Of a DNA stretch of 64,000 nt, positions 45,938 through 57,761 are shown one piece after another. Source of the DNA: Paramyrothecium sp. XJ0827 (taxonomy: Eukaryota > Ascomycota > Sordariomycetes > Hypocreales > Stachybotryaceae). A program made the position numbers and the translations under genes. The first letter of the stretch is position 1, and the number at the start of each line of letters is the position of its first letter. The stretch is from positions 2,480,001-2,544,000 of the forward strand of contig JAJFPB010000008.1 of the NCBI GenBank assembly GCA_020881915.1, given 5' to 3'. The notes beneath the pieces were generated by a model. That model worked only from the letters and a program-made list of their open reading frames with translations. It ran no database searches and was not told the DNA's origin.

Positions 45938-46475
45938 GGCTGTGCAGTTTTCTTGTTCAATCTCTACTTGGTCAGTTCTGGTAGATGTGTCTCATGAAAC
46001 TCGGGACATCGCGACCACTTTACTCTTCCAGTCTTCAACCAAACCTAATCATGTGGCTGCATTTGAGCATGGCGGTCTGTCGTCGTTCAATGACTGTCCC
46101 ATTTGGGCGGTGATTTCACTGTTCTTGTCAATCGCCATCGCTCAATGCAGTCACATCATTTTCTAACTTTGGACGCCGACAGTTCCGGGCATCCCATTGA
46201 TGATATGCGGTGATCATTCGTCACTTGCTCCGAATGTTGAGTGGTGAGCCGAATGCCGCATGATCCGCAAACGTCCTTGCGGGAGCAGCCTTGCCCTTGT
46301 CTTGGCGGTCCTCATACAGCAACACGTTCGGGCAGAGAGTTACACGTCAATTATCCATAATATTAGGGGTGGAACTTTGAACAAATTGTACACGCATGAA
46401 TTACACTTGCAAATTCCTTGTCCCGCTAAAGGTAGACCCTAATCACTGGTATCAATCTCATCCTGGCTCAACACA
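45938..46475. other. Intergenic region upstream of the oxalate decarboxylase gene
   Basis: About 540 bp; short plus-strand ORFs (45921-46166, 46260-46442) have no domains. Holds the decarboxylase promoter and the 3' flank of the next minus-strand gene. Confidence 0.4.
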
Positions 46476-46856
46476 TCATGCTGCGTATCCTCTTCCGCCG
46501 CCCGCCGTCGCGTGAGGCTGCGCCGCTCCTGTAACGTTCGGTGTCTTCGGGCCTAGGCCGGAGCTCGGTGCGGCACCGTAGTCCATTTCTGACGTGTTGT
46601 TGGCCACGCCGGCGCTTTCGATCCGTCGCTTGCGGTCCCACTCACGGGCGGCAATGTCCTCGTCCATCTGGCGCATGTCGGCCTTGCCCTTCTCTGCGAT
46701 AGCACGATTCTTCATTCGGCTGGCGTCGACACTCGGGTCGCCGTGATTGTTGTCGAAAGCCTGGTCCGTGGCATCCATGACTTCGCCGCGAAGGGCATCG
46801 CCGGCGCCCTTGACGCCCTTGAGGCCCGATTTGACGTCTTGCACGAATTTCGACAT
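46476..46856 (-). CDS. Small conserved fungal protein (126 aa)
   Basis: Single-exon ORF read from the ATG at 46856 (MSKFVQDVKSGLKGVKGAG); an upstream in-frame ATG at 46925 would add 23 unlikely residues. The first half is amphipathic and helical (GDALRGEVMDATDQAFD; NRAIAEKGKADMRQMD), the tail is Gly/Ala/Thr-rich and probably disordered. I recall similar small ascomycete proteins with the same SKFxxDVKxGLKG start and an 'NRAIAEKG' block, all uncharacterised. No signal peptide or membrane span. Function unknown. Confidence 0.7.
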   Translation of the reverse strand: MSKFVQDVKSGLKGVKGAGDALRGEVMDATDQAFDNNHGDPSVDASRMKNRAIAEKGKADMRQMDEDIAAREWDRKRRIESAGVANNTSEMDYGAAPSSGLGPKTPNVTGAAQPHATAGGGRGYAA

Positions 46857-48288
46857 TGTGCCTGATTTTGTATGATGGTATGAGGTTTTGTGACACTTGG
46901 CTTTGGGAAGAGCACTGTATGGCACTTGGTTAATGTTTCAAAATTGCTTATCTCAGGTGCGCCAAGGATTGTTCATAAACAAATGTATCGGCTTGAATGA
47001 TGACGTAGAAGGGTCCTCTTATGCGGGTTTCTATGATGTAAGTCAAAAGTCCCATCAATTCCCCGTTTCAGCGAGTTTGACGATCTTGCCCAATGCCATG
47101 CACCACTTTCTAGCTGGTCCCACATAAAATACAATTTCCTTGGCTGGTCATGAGATCGAACATGCCATTTAGTATGCTGTCATTTCTGGCTGTCACTGGC
47201 AGACATGATAATGTTGCTGCGTTTCGAGGCTATTGGCGTGCGCGTGATTGGTGACGCTGGCCAGTTGCAGCTCTTGGTGTACAACATGACCCTGACCAAG
47301 ATTGCAGTGAAAATACAACAACACACCCCTGCAATGATGTATAAGGTCTTAATGCGATTGTTTAATCAGACAGATGAAATTTTGACTGGGTAGGAAGAAG
47401 AACAAAATTCGTGATTGCTCGAGATCAGATTTCGCTCAGAAAGACTTAGAGGACGTAAAACCTTGGTATCGGGTAGCCAAAGCAAAATGAGTTTTTACTG
47501 ATGCTACACCAAATCTTTGTTTTGTAGAAATTATTCGCACTCGCAGGGTAACAGGTAGATCCAAAATCTCCTTATATCATCGAAAATCATATAGAGAGCG
47601 TTCAATGCATCGCCAGTATCGAGTCTGTCCGTCGCCGCATTCACTGAGCAGAGACAGATCGACCATGACAGCTTCCACAACACGATGCTGATAACCCAGT
47701 CTGAACGCGGCAAGGCATATAGACCGAAAACCATTCGTATTCAAAAGGTATATCCTGCCATGGCAAGGCATTGTCATATTTAGTCCATGTCTACCTTTGT
47801 TAGTAGTGTTTGTTGTTGTTGGATGAGTTTCTTCTAGATAAGCTGCACTCAGCCAGCACAAGTATGGTCGATGAATGATTACAAACATCCCATTTCGGCT
47901 TTAAACTGGGCTTGCAGCCAGGTTTTTGATAAGATCATGATCTAGAATCTCCTCTCTTCTCACAAAGGCAAAGTTTTTCTTGTTTTTCCTCGACACTCGT
48001 CTGCTGGCAAAGGCCATGATTAATAAGAGACCTCGGTGATGGAGTATTCTTTGAAGAGACTCGTGGTTTTACATATCCAGGGGTAGTGGATTGCCTACTT
48101 TACGAGGCACTCTATGAGGCGATCCACGAAATCATCCAGTAAGATCTCAGATATCGGGATATTCAAAACACCAAGGTTCCCCGGTGGCAACATTACGTGC
48201 GATTCATTGCCAAACAGTTATAGGTACCTATGGCACAAGTTTGGACGAAAGTTGGCTACCAAGCGGAAGTAAGTCTGAAGAGCTTAGA
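46857..48288. other. Gene-poor region
   Basis: About 1.4 kb. Minus-strand ORFs at 47531-47734 and 47577-47888 overlap and have no recognisable domain. Nothing else supportable. Confidence 0.4.
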
Positions 48289-49143
48289 CTAAAACTTTGA
48301 CGATGCTTCTTCCCTGCCACTGTAACTCTCTAGCAGCTCAATAGCCTTAGCCCTCTCCAAGCTACTTGCCACTTCCTTGACAAGAGGCGTGGTCCCAGTC
48401 TTAGGCGACTTTCTACCTATATCCGCTCCGTAGTCAAGCAAGAGCTTCACCATCTGTACGCCAACACTCTTTACAGCGTGATGAAGGGCAGGGCCTCGGT
48501 ATTCATCGACCCCATTGGGGTCTGCGCCATGGTCCAGGAGCCATCGAACCAATTCTTCAGGTGCAGCCGCGCCTCGCGGGGGATGAAGAACAAAGAGTGC
48601 TTGATGACCTTGCCCCCATATGAGGCAACTAGGTCGATCAAGTAAGAATCGGTTCGGTCAATGAGAGCGGCATCCATCGGGGTAAGAAATCCACTAGAGA
48701 TGAGTGTAGATCCCCCGGAGCATTCGAGATTGGGATCGAGTCCGTGCTTAAGAAGCCATTCAATAACCTCTGGATTCATGCACGCCATCTCCCTGCTTTT
48801 GAGTCAGTATGATCATCTCTTATCCCATATCCATAAACGAGACGCATACAAGCAGCCAAACTTGGAATTCATTAATATTCTAGCCGCCTTCTTGTTCCTG
48901 GAACAGCTCTAGCAATTGAACAGTTTCTCCATTGCCAGTGAGGTGGCATGAACTCCAGAAGATTTCGTCATCAATTTGTGCGCCATGTGTGATGAGCAAC
49001 TTTGCAAGGCCTGTGTTATTAGCGAGGACGGCTGTACTCAGAGCCTTGCGCTTGGATTCGCTGTCGGCTGAGCCAACGAGGTGGGCCACTTGTTCTGCTT
49101 CGTTGTTCTCCACGGCATTGCGAAGGGTCTCCATTGTTGACAT
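48289..49143 (-). pseudogene. Ankyrin-repeat protein gene, broken
   Basis: Read on the minus strand from MSTMETLRNAVENNEAEQ at 49143. Ankyrin-like units follow: NNTGLAKLLITHGAQIDDEI, NPEVIEWLLKHGLDPN, then VRWLLDHGADPN and VQMVKLLLDYGADIG. Two lesions break it. A TAG at 48880-48882 stands where ankyrin proteins of this type usually have GW-x-IN; TGG to TAG would be a CpA to TpA change on the plus strand. After a probable intron with donor GTATGC near 48847, a frameshift near 48570-48590 separates FFIPREA from the frame coding for EELVRWLLDHGADPN. The gene is therefore probably inactive, or the assembly has errors. The protein would be about 260 aa, of unknown function. Confidence 0.6.
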
Positions 49144-49718
49144 CGAGTGCCACAGTGACCCTAGGAGCGGAATCGGCAGTGTCTGCGACGACAGGATGTC
49201 GTACACCAGATTGATTCTTTGCGAGTGGTAGAGAACATGGTATACTGTGATTAACTGTGTATCTAATAAATGTTTAGTTTTATTGGTATTTGTCACGTTA
49301 AAGCACTGTTGCGTTAAAGTAGACTTCAGATCAGTCAACGTCATAGGTCGAAGTGAATTATGATGATAAGCAAATTCCAATTCCTCTTCATCAATCCATA
49401 TCCTGTTCTACAATGCGTATGAGAGCTGCTTTAGTCACGTAAGATTCCGCTATCCTCTAAATCTTTTCGGGCCAATCATTCAGCCCAGTCAAAGTAAGTA
49501 AAGAATAAAGCATAGCCCCAATACCTCGGATATCAGCCAGCAGATTCCCAATCCAGAATAGCAGTCATCTCGAATGAGGGTTTTTTTTCGATAGCTCATC
49601 CTCCACAGAAGCTGTTGTGATTTCGCGGACGACTTTATTCTTTCTTTGAAAGTCCGAGTGTGTAAAGGTACTTGGATGACCGGTCACGCGGTGGAAAAAT
49701 GCCGTGCGAAAAGTTCTG

Positions 49719-50315
49719 TCATTCAGCCTCTATGCTGGGCTGATTCCCAGATCTTCTGTGACCGTAGAACAAGAGCATCGCAAAGCTCTTCCTCGGAAGC
49801 AATCGGCCCTGAAATCTCTGAATCATGCTCAAGAGAGGAAAAGAACCGATGGGGAAGCGGCCCACCGCAAACACCGCCATAGAAACCTGGTGAAGAAGCG
49901 CCCGCATGTTGTCGGAAGCCGTCCGTAACTGGCTCGTTACAGATAATTTTGATTCTTCGAACAAGTCGTCTCATGTGTCGCTCAGCTGCCTGCTGGACTT
50001 GAATTCCATTTTGATGCATAGAATTTCATCCTCTCGATACATGGGATACAGGGCGGACGGGAACACCAGGAATGTCTTCAACGAGCAGCAAAGCTTGCCC
50101 CTCATTTTCAAATCTACGGGGTCGTATTTGACCATGAAGATTACATTCACGAGGACACTGCGTCGAGCACTTGGGCCAAAGACGTTGGGATACTCTGTAG
50201 TCACAGCCACTATCTCGGCCTTCGTTGGCAGCTGTTCAGACAGCTCGTCTTGAAGTCGCAGCCATGACAAACTGTATTGTCTTTGGAGTCTCGTGATACG
50301 CCATAGTCTGGACAT
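49719..50315 (-). pseudogene. Unidentified ORF with one in-frame stop
   Basis: Two minus-strand ORFs, 49971-50315 and 49719-49964, are in the same frame and separated only by a TGA at 49971-49973; read through, they make about 198 codons. The composition (TKAEIVAVTTEYPNVFG; PSALYPMYREDEILC) looks coding-like, but I recognise no family. It could be the remnant of a gene or a chance long frame. Confidence 0.2.
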
Positions 50316-51613
50316 CGATGTCGCATTCCCTTCTGATAACAGAGGGATGCGTTTGTTTGGTGCGGAGGGAAAACAAAACGAGAACTAAACACATTGGAGG
50401 AGCTACCCTGTATACTGCCCTGTTCCAGGGAGCCTACGGATCAGTGTGGACAAAGTGAAGAGGGAGCGGGATACAGATAGTGCCACTAAATTCATTGTAA
50501 CCTCGCTGTATCAGGATTCTACGGTTAGAACATTATCCTACCGGAGTGACGACAGAAAGTTCTCAAGCCTACCAAGGTCCATAATTTTCTGCTACAGTGC
50601 ATTCTGTCACTTTGTGTGCTGGGAAGGTTGAGTCACGATGATGGCGCACCCCAAGTTGTGGGCCTGACCAAGGCGATTAAAGCTCTGACATAACACGGAG
50701 CTCGCCGACTGCATAAGCCAATGATCACATCCGCATATCTGCCTGTAGTCACTTTGACCTGCACCAAGCAGCTTTATGATCGGTAAATACCACGCAGTGA
50801 CGGCTCGGCTCATACCTATACACGAGGACCAGAGGTTGCTCCGGAGAATTCGCAGACGTCGCATGACATCTCTGTGGCAGACGTGCCATTCCTATATGAT
50901 GAAACGAGACTATCACTCCCCTACAAGGCCTGCAAATTATCAGGGTTGGTGCCCCAATGGCTTGCATTCCCTGCATCTTGTCACAATTTGTCGTTTGCCC
51001 TAATCTGCAAAGATCACTGCTCACGTCCACCAAGCAATGAAGCCGGATTCAGCCAACGAAGCTTGGAGCCAACCAAAAGCCGAATAGGCAGCGATAGGCC
51101 ATCACTCCAGCGCCACCGGCTTACTCCTTGAACGCCTCGTACATAATCGGCCCCACCATTCGCCCCTTTCAAGCATGAATAAAGGTGACATTGACATTGT
51201 TCAAAGAGGGAGATCATGTCTCCAAGAAGTATATGGACCGCGGGCTGCCCCTTTTAAAACGGTCGCGGGTGAAACGAAAACGGCGAGATCATACCATACA
51301 CGAAGCTTAGACCAGGAAACGAGTGTTGTCGGATCAGTGTTATCGTATGTCCGACAATGGCATGTTGATCCTCCATGGTTTTTTCACCACACTCGGCTCG
51401 GCTATCCTGAAGAAATATGCCTGGCCCACCGGGGCTAAGAAGTGGGTAGCATCTCACTGTAGCATCGACCGACATTCGCATGACCTCCGCAGCATGACCT
51501 CAGCAAAGGGCTGAGGCAACAATACGAGGCAATTGCGCGGACCGACGCAGATATGTCGCCCAATGCGACGCCAAGCGGGTGAGTTGCTTTCGGACTGATT
51601 ATTGATTTCGTTG

Positions 51614-51701
51614 GCGCAGCTGAGAAGGTCGTAAACGGCTTTATTTTTCTACATTTTGCGCAGCTGAGGGACTCCTAAACGGCTTTATTCTTCAAGACTT
51701 C
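51614..51701. repeat. Two-copy 44-bp imperfect tandem repeat
   Basis: Units 51614-51657 and 51658-51701 both begin GCGCAGCTGAG and share TAAACGGCTTTATT at the same offset; the middle and the end differ. Probably a local duplication of no known function. Confidence 0.6.
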
Positions 51702-52659
51702 ACAACCACCGGCAAATAATTCAGTGCACCGGCAGTAAGACTTTTGTTGCCACCACATGATTGATGCGGAAATGCTAGCCGGCCCCATCCTTGGAGTTAA
51801 TATTGCTTACCTCGGTCGCAACCTCGTCTTGGACAGCAAAGAAAATTCTCGCTCTCACTCTTACGGAGTCGGTCGCACGAATGGATCGTGGGTAAGCCGT
51901 CATCCAATTTGTCACGCACGGCATATGCGAATCAAAAGGGGCGGGAGGAAGGTCGAAGCAATTGCAACCGGCCCGCGAAAGATATGTTAGAGCTAATCAT
52001 GTCGATCCGGGAGCCAAGTTGGTCCTGCAGGTGGGTTCCTATTTAGTCCGTGGCATGCCGCGGCAAATTAGGACCGGGAGACGAGTAATATGACAATCTA
52101 ATGCAACGCCTTGGTCTTGAGTCTGACCCGATTAGTGCTGCCTAGGGGACAGCATCTAGTAAGCCAGCCCGAGTGACGTAGATCCTTGGCCCCCCTGCAA
52201 TGTAACCCTATTCTAGCTGCCAAATCGACGTTGACTGAAACATGCATCTGTCTGGAGTGATTTGCCGACGGTGTGCGCGGACACGAGGTGCCGCGGCTCG
52301 CAAATGCCAGGAGCTGCTTGCAAAAGGCTATCACTTTGCCTCTAATTGGATCCGTATCGAGACGGTGGTCTTCAGGGTCTTCTCCTTGCCATTTTCCAAC
52401 TGATTGCATATTGATCACGAGTGTCTTGGTATGATAGCATTGTCGCATTCAAGGCTGGCTGTGTGCAAATCAATCCCCTACCAACGTGTGACTCAACCAG
52501 ATCTGAACAGACATACAAAGCTTTTGTTTCTCCCTTTCAACTCTCCTCTTTCCGACAAAGGTAAACATCGATCCACCTCCACCAGAAGTAGCCAGAAACT
52601 CTTTTTGAGGCGTTTTGCTAGGTCCCCACGGACCTCAGTATCTCATGAAAATGGTTGAA

Positions 52660-53758
52660 ATGAGTAAGCCCAACGGTTGGAATGGCACCTTTGTTCCAGC
52701 AAAGGACCCCTACGCGCTCATGCGAGACTGCAATGCTAGCTCCCGGTGAATACATCTCTTGTCTCCGGTCCTCCATGAACGCATTCTTATATAATCATCA
52801 GCCTTACAGCCCAGCATTCGCTCTGGAAAGAGCTTCTGGGATACCTGCTCCATCCAGAAATTCCCAGTCGGGCGACCGATCTGAAGGTGGCGGACGTGGC
52901 CACAGGCAATGGGTAGGTGGAGCCGGAGAAGCTCCTTTTCTCGAGCTTACGACTGATTGCATGCAGGATCTGGCTCCATGACTTTGCCCAGGATAAACCG
53001 ACGACTGCCGAATTCCATGGCTTCGACATAAGCCTGGACCAGGTCGGCCCAACGCCATGGGTCCCGGCAAACATCCACTACCACACATGGAATATCTTTG
53101 ATGAGCCGCCTGAACGGTTCCTCGGGTACTTCGATGTCGTGCACGTCCGCCTCATCACGGTTGTGGTTAAGAACAATAACCCGAGACCTGTGATTGAGAA
53201 CCTGACGAAGCTGTTGAGTACGCATCCCAGGTCGCTAATCTGAGTTTCCCACTGACGGTGATGTTTCAGAGCCCGGCGGCTACCTCCAATGGGACGAAGT
53301 CGATACCATTGGCTGCTCAATCAAGACTGTGCCTGGAAGAACGGCGGAGAACCTTGATGCACTCTTTTCTCAGCTCAAGGGCAGGGATACGTCAGTTACC
53401 CCTGGTATTGGCGATCGTCTACATTCCGTACTGACAGAATGAGACAGTTGGAAATACGAGCTCACAAGCATACTTGATGAGAGCGGATACAAGGACACGC
53501 AGCTCTACACGTACGAGTATGGTCTGGGTATGGCCAGATTCTGGAGCGACGTGTAAGTTTAGCCCTACAAGAAGCCTCTTTCGCCCCCATCAATGACTGA
53601 CATGCAGTAGCTACGTCAGCACCTGGAAGGAGTTTGCGGATAACGTGCTCAAGACCCCTGAGGTCTCGAACGAGTTGGAGAGGAGAGCAATGATTGAGAC
53701 GAGAAATGGTGCAGCGATCATGGTCCCAAAGCTGGTTTGGGTTGCTTGCAAGTTGTAA
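52660..53758 (+). CDS. LaeA-like SAM-dependent methyltransferase
   Basis: Six exons: 52660-52745, 52802-52912, 52967-53217, 53270-53390, 53448-53552 and 53608-53758, giving 274 aa. In-frame ATGs at 52645 and 52651 are alternative starts; MSKPNGWNGTFVPAKD was chosen as the usual opening. SAM-binding motif I reads VADVATGNGIWLHDFA, where relatives usually have DIGTGTGIW. Then come FHGFDISLDQVGP, NIFDEPPERFLGYFDVVHVR and PGGYLQWDEVD, all family hallmarks. Methyltransferases of this class include the secondary-metabolism regulator LaeA and pathway-specific O- or N-methyltransferases. With this short N-terminus it more likely belongs to the latter or to the uncharacterised paralogues. Neighbouring genes on the right include an alpha/beta hydrolase and redox enzymes. 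Confidence 0.88.
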
Positions 53759-54058
53759 ACGGCAGAATGTGAGACTACGGTGAAGGCGTGTAAGCAATTA
53801 GTTTGACTTTTTTTTGATTGTTTGTTATGTAAACCGATCTCCTAGTCGCGGTGCGCGGAATTCTATGCCAAGGTGGAGATATTACCGAGAAGAACTGTGA
53901 TGAGATTTCGGATCTGGTTTCTCACTTCCAATACCACTCAGGAATATGACAGCTGTCTGACTATTTTCACCTCTTTCTCGCCTCTCCCCCCTCCCCAGGC
54001 GCGCTGAGACTTCTGAACAGTCTTAACAATGCAACTCGACATTGGCATAGGAAATTCT

Positions 54059-54901
54059 TCACGCAGCTACAAACCCATTGGTGAAGCTCACAATCTGTGC
54101 CGCCAAAGCTTCCGGCTGGCTCACGAACGGAAAATGCCCCGTTTTGAACGTGACCACGTCCCACTTGACCTTGGTCTTTTCAAGCCAGATATCCTGAAGG
54201 AACGCGGGGTTGCATTGGTCATCTTCTGTGCGCACGTACGCTCTTCTGCCATCGAAGGCGCTATCCGCCCAAGCCGGTGCTGTAGCCTTAGTCTCGAATG
54301 CTAGATGCGAGTGACCCTTCATGAGCTTGACGAGTTCAGGTTGCACACTGGAGTCAACGTCATTGTAGAAAACGTCCGCGGCTGGCTCTACAATAGCCAG
54401 ACCCTCGCCTGGCTGGACTTTGGGTCAGTATCATGCGAAGTTCCTCAAGGATGGTTGCCAGCAACGTACATTGCCCAGCTGGATGAATGGAGGGTACGCG
54501 CCGCCAACAGCCTCTAGCAGACTCTCATCTTCCAGAGTGATGTTGCCCGCGACGTATATGAGTCCGATTACACCAGTTTCGCCTTGGCCATTCTGTGTTC
54601 GCGTTTGCTTGTCCAGGCCCTTGGCCGCTGCGCCGGCAACGACACCACCGTACGAGTGAGCCAGGATGACGACATCCTTTTTCTGCTCATTCAGGAGAGG
54701 CAGCAGAACATTGTCACGCAACGATTCAATGTCGTTGAGGCACGTCGCTGTGGTTGGATCCGAGGGGTTGCAGCTGGGGTACGGCCCTGGTTTAGTTGTG
54801 AAACCGGCCTGGTGCAGGTAGGGCAGTAATTTGTCAAAGCTGGCGGGGGTTCCAAATGCGCCGGGTACAAGAAGAATGACCGGGAGGTCTGAAGAGGCCA
54901 T
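54059..54901 (-). CDS. Alpha/beta hydrolase (esterase-like)
   Basis: Exons in sense order 54901-54470 and 54412-54059 encode 261 aa. The fold starts with PVILLVPGAFGTPASF (oxyanion-hole strand). The nucleophile is Ser83 in AHSYGG, an acidic residue is available in RTEDDQCNP (about 206-208), and His237 lies in KTGHFPF near the end. There is no signal peptide, so it is probably cytosolic. The intron uses donor GTACGT and the second of two nearby acceptors (TCCAG), which keeps the frame. Relatives are plant methylesterase-like and fungal ester hydrolases; the substrate is unknown. Convergent with the methyltransferase gene and divergent from the rhodopsin-like gene. Confidence 0.9.
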
Positions 54902-55641
54902 GGTGATCGGAGGTGCGGTTTCTCAGGAAGGACAATGCAAAGATGTTCCCGTGGACGCGGAGTGGGTTGAAGAAGATGCGATCATGTATCAAGCTCAACC
55001 GTTTGGAAGCTTAAAACTCAGCAGTACGCCTACCAACTGGGTTACAGCAGCGGGTGCCAGCCTACCAGGGTACTGCTGATCAGCATCCGGCTTGGAGCGC
55101 ACACACGCCAATCTTCCCGGTCTGAGGGAGGTGACAACGCCACACACGGCACAGCGGCGCACGGAGGCTGTCAGCAACCCTTGTTCCCACCCTGTTTTGG
55201 CGTACCATCGCCGAATTGCCCACCGTAGTTCCGCAGGAGTTAGGTGACAAAGAGATAGGCGTTGCGTTCATGAAGAGGCTGGCTCAAAGCGCCACACCGG
55301 TGCACCGACCTCCCATGCCATTCGCCCGCGAGGCAAAGGCCGCTGCAGTCAGTGCCGCATCTGCGCCAGGAATGTTTGGATCGAGCGTCACATAACCATG
55401 TCGGCAGTGGATAGTCGGGGGGCCCGCATCATGGCTTGCATACGATGTTCCTGATCCTTGGTTCCCAAACTGGAATATGTGCTTATGAAGGCTTATGTGG
55501 TAAAGCTGACCCCCTCCTTTGGCTTAATGCGCTCCATTCGTCCCCATGGAATTTTACATTCGCTAACTTGGGGCTCGAATCTTTTCTTTTTTTCCTTTAC
55601 CTTCATCAGTTTTTGCGATTGTTCTGGTGCTCCGATGAGAG
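54902..55641. other. Divergent promoter region
   Basis: About 740 bp between the hydrolase and the membrane protein gene. No gene. A pyrimidine-rich TTTTCTTTTTTTCC tract at about 55578-55596 precedes the ATG at 55642. Confidence 0.4.
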
Positions 55642-57055
55642 ATGGCGTCATCCTCAATGCCAGAGGTTGACCTCTCCGAAAACCTTCAACCCAATCTATA
55701 TGCTTCGACGACCATTCCGTTCTTCTTTGCCCTTCTCTGCGTTATCCTGCGTTTCTGGTGTCGCTGGACCAACAGAGCGGGCTTCTGGCTCGATGACTGG
55801 CTCATCCTCGCCGCATTTGTACGCCATAGCAATACTCCGATTTACGAGGCCGGCATTCACTGATACAGTTCGTAGGTCAGCGCCGTGGGTTTGACAGCAG
55901 ACTTATTATGGTGTAAGGCCATACTTTCCTTGGCAACTTTGCCATCGCACTGACCGCACTAGGGATACCACGCGGTCTTGGGAGGCATATTCAGACCTTT
56001 GGCGATAATGTCTTTTACTACTGGGCCATCGGACTTTTTACAGCCGAAATCACATACACTGGGGTCATTGTATTCGTCAAATTCTCCATCCTCGCGTTGT
56101 ACTGGCGGATATTCAGCAAAAGCGCCAGCATCAAAGTGCCCATTGCTATTATGAGCAGTGCAGTTGCCATGTGGGGGATTGCTGTTGTGAGTCTCGTTCC
56201 TCAATGCCCCTTAGAATGCTTCTCCTAACTGGGTTTAAACAGTTTCTGCTCACTGTGCTCCAATGCATACCGACCCGTGGTTTCTGGGACAAATCCATCG
56301 AGTCATCCTGCAATGTCGACGGCCAGAAGTTTCTGTTTTCGATCTCGATCCCGAACATCCTCATCGACTGCATACTTCTCGTAATGCCTGTACCGTACGT
56401 GATGCGACTACACGCTTCGAAGAATCAGAAGACCTTGATTATATCCATGTTCTTCCTCGGTGGCTTGTATGTGGTAGCATGCTTCTTGTCATGACCAATA
56501 CTGACCAGTTAGTGTTTGCATTGCCTCAATCATGCGGCTCATCGCTGTAGTCAACCAAAAGAACGACCCCGATATAACGTGGGACTTCATCAACCAGGCA
56601 ATCTGGGCGACAGTCGAGGCTGATTTTGCCATTATCTCAGGTGTGTGATGTCACTCAACCTATGAACATAGAAGATGGAACATGACAGTGCTAATGTTTC
56701 AGCTTGTCTTCCCACTCTACGACCCCTATGGTCGGCGATTCGAGGCCAGAAGTCTTCCACAAATGCCTGGGCATCCTCCTTGTATGGTTCCACAAACGGA
56801 AATTCACAAAAGCGGCCACAGACCTGGGATAGAACAATTCTAAGAAGCAACATCGAAGAAGAAGACGACACCAAACCATTTTCAGGCGCTCACGCCAACC
56901 CAAACGAAATCCCGAACTTCTCGACGGCTCTACACCCGCAACAAACGGGCCAGGCTGTGGCGATCCCATTGTCAAGTATCGAATCAGCGAATAGTACCCA
57001 GGATCCTGGGACTATCAGAATCAACAAGACTTTCGGAATTGAGTACAGCCGATAG
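55642..57055 (+). CDS. Rhodopsin-like (Pth11-type) seven-span membrane protein
   Basis: Six exons: 55642-55818, 55876-55912, 55963-56186, 56243-56466, 56513-56640 and 56703-57055, giving 380 aa. Hydrophobic segments alternate with conserved blocks of the fungal rhodopsin-domain family: NRAGFWLDDWLILAAF, GLGRHIQTF, FVKFSILALYWRIF, CIPTRGFWDKS, NILIDCILLVMPVP and GGFVCIASIMRL. The C-terminal 120 residues are hydrophilic and probably cytosolic. The 37-nt exon 2 is needed to keep the frame and restores VSAVGLTADLLW. The family includes Pth11-like receptors and many pathway-linked membrane proteins of unknown ligand. No CFEM domain is present at the N-terminus. Confidence 0.88.
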
Positions 57056-57761
57056 TGTTTGAAAAAATAGATGGCAGGAAATGGCTAATGAGGGGCAGCA
57101 ACTTGTATGATAATATCAGGGACGTGACACGTTGGAAGTGAACGGTCGCTGCAATGGGTATAGAATGCTCTGGGTAGGAATTAGATATGTGGTTGAAGCA
57201 CTACTTCAGAACAGCTTTTTATTAGGCTTTCAAGGAACTTGTCTTTGGCCTATGCCATCTCAAGTCAAAGTTTGATCCCTAAATCTCCGCGGGTCTAAGT
57301 TCAAGGCAGCATCTTAGTTCACGGCAAGTGCTTTCGACGTTTATATTTGTCAACTCCCAGCAGCCAGCGCTGTATCGGATGCACGGTTTCATGGCGATGA
57401 CATGACTCACTTCATTTGTGAGACATCCGTTGGCCTGTATGCCTCGATACTGCACAAAAATAAGAGTCATTCTTGAGATATGCCCCCTTCATTTGGCGCA
57501 TAATACGGCTAGTTATAGGGTCCCTAAAGCTCGTTGAGGAAACTTGAAACGGCTTCATAAGTTGAACCCTGGCTGTTTTGACAGATTCGATCTAGTCTCG
57601 CAATCTTGCAATTTTTGTTCTATGGTAGTTGGAAATTATGATGGAGTGGTACCAACTATTCCGCACATGCGGAGTACCAACTGTGGAAGCGTTCATGGGG
57701 GAAATGAAGCTCGAGTTTTTTTTTAATCATGAATCATTCTATTTATTGATAAAATCTACTC
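57056..57761. other. Intergenic region between convergent genes
   Basis: About 700 bp. No gene; ends in a poly-T run (about 57717-57724) next to the SDR stop codon, fitting terminator or polyadenylation sequence. Confidence 0.4.

Larger units (their letters stand above)
49144..52659. other. Long gene-poor region
   Basis: About 3.5 kb with no intact gene that I can support. It holds one possible decayed ORF (49719-50315) and one short tandem duplication (51614-51701), both listed separately. ORFs elsewhere are short, overlapping in opposite frames and without domains. No RIP-like TG depletion was seen. Confidence 0.45.
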
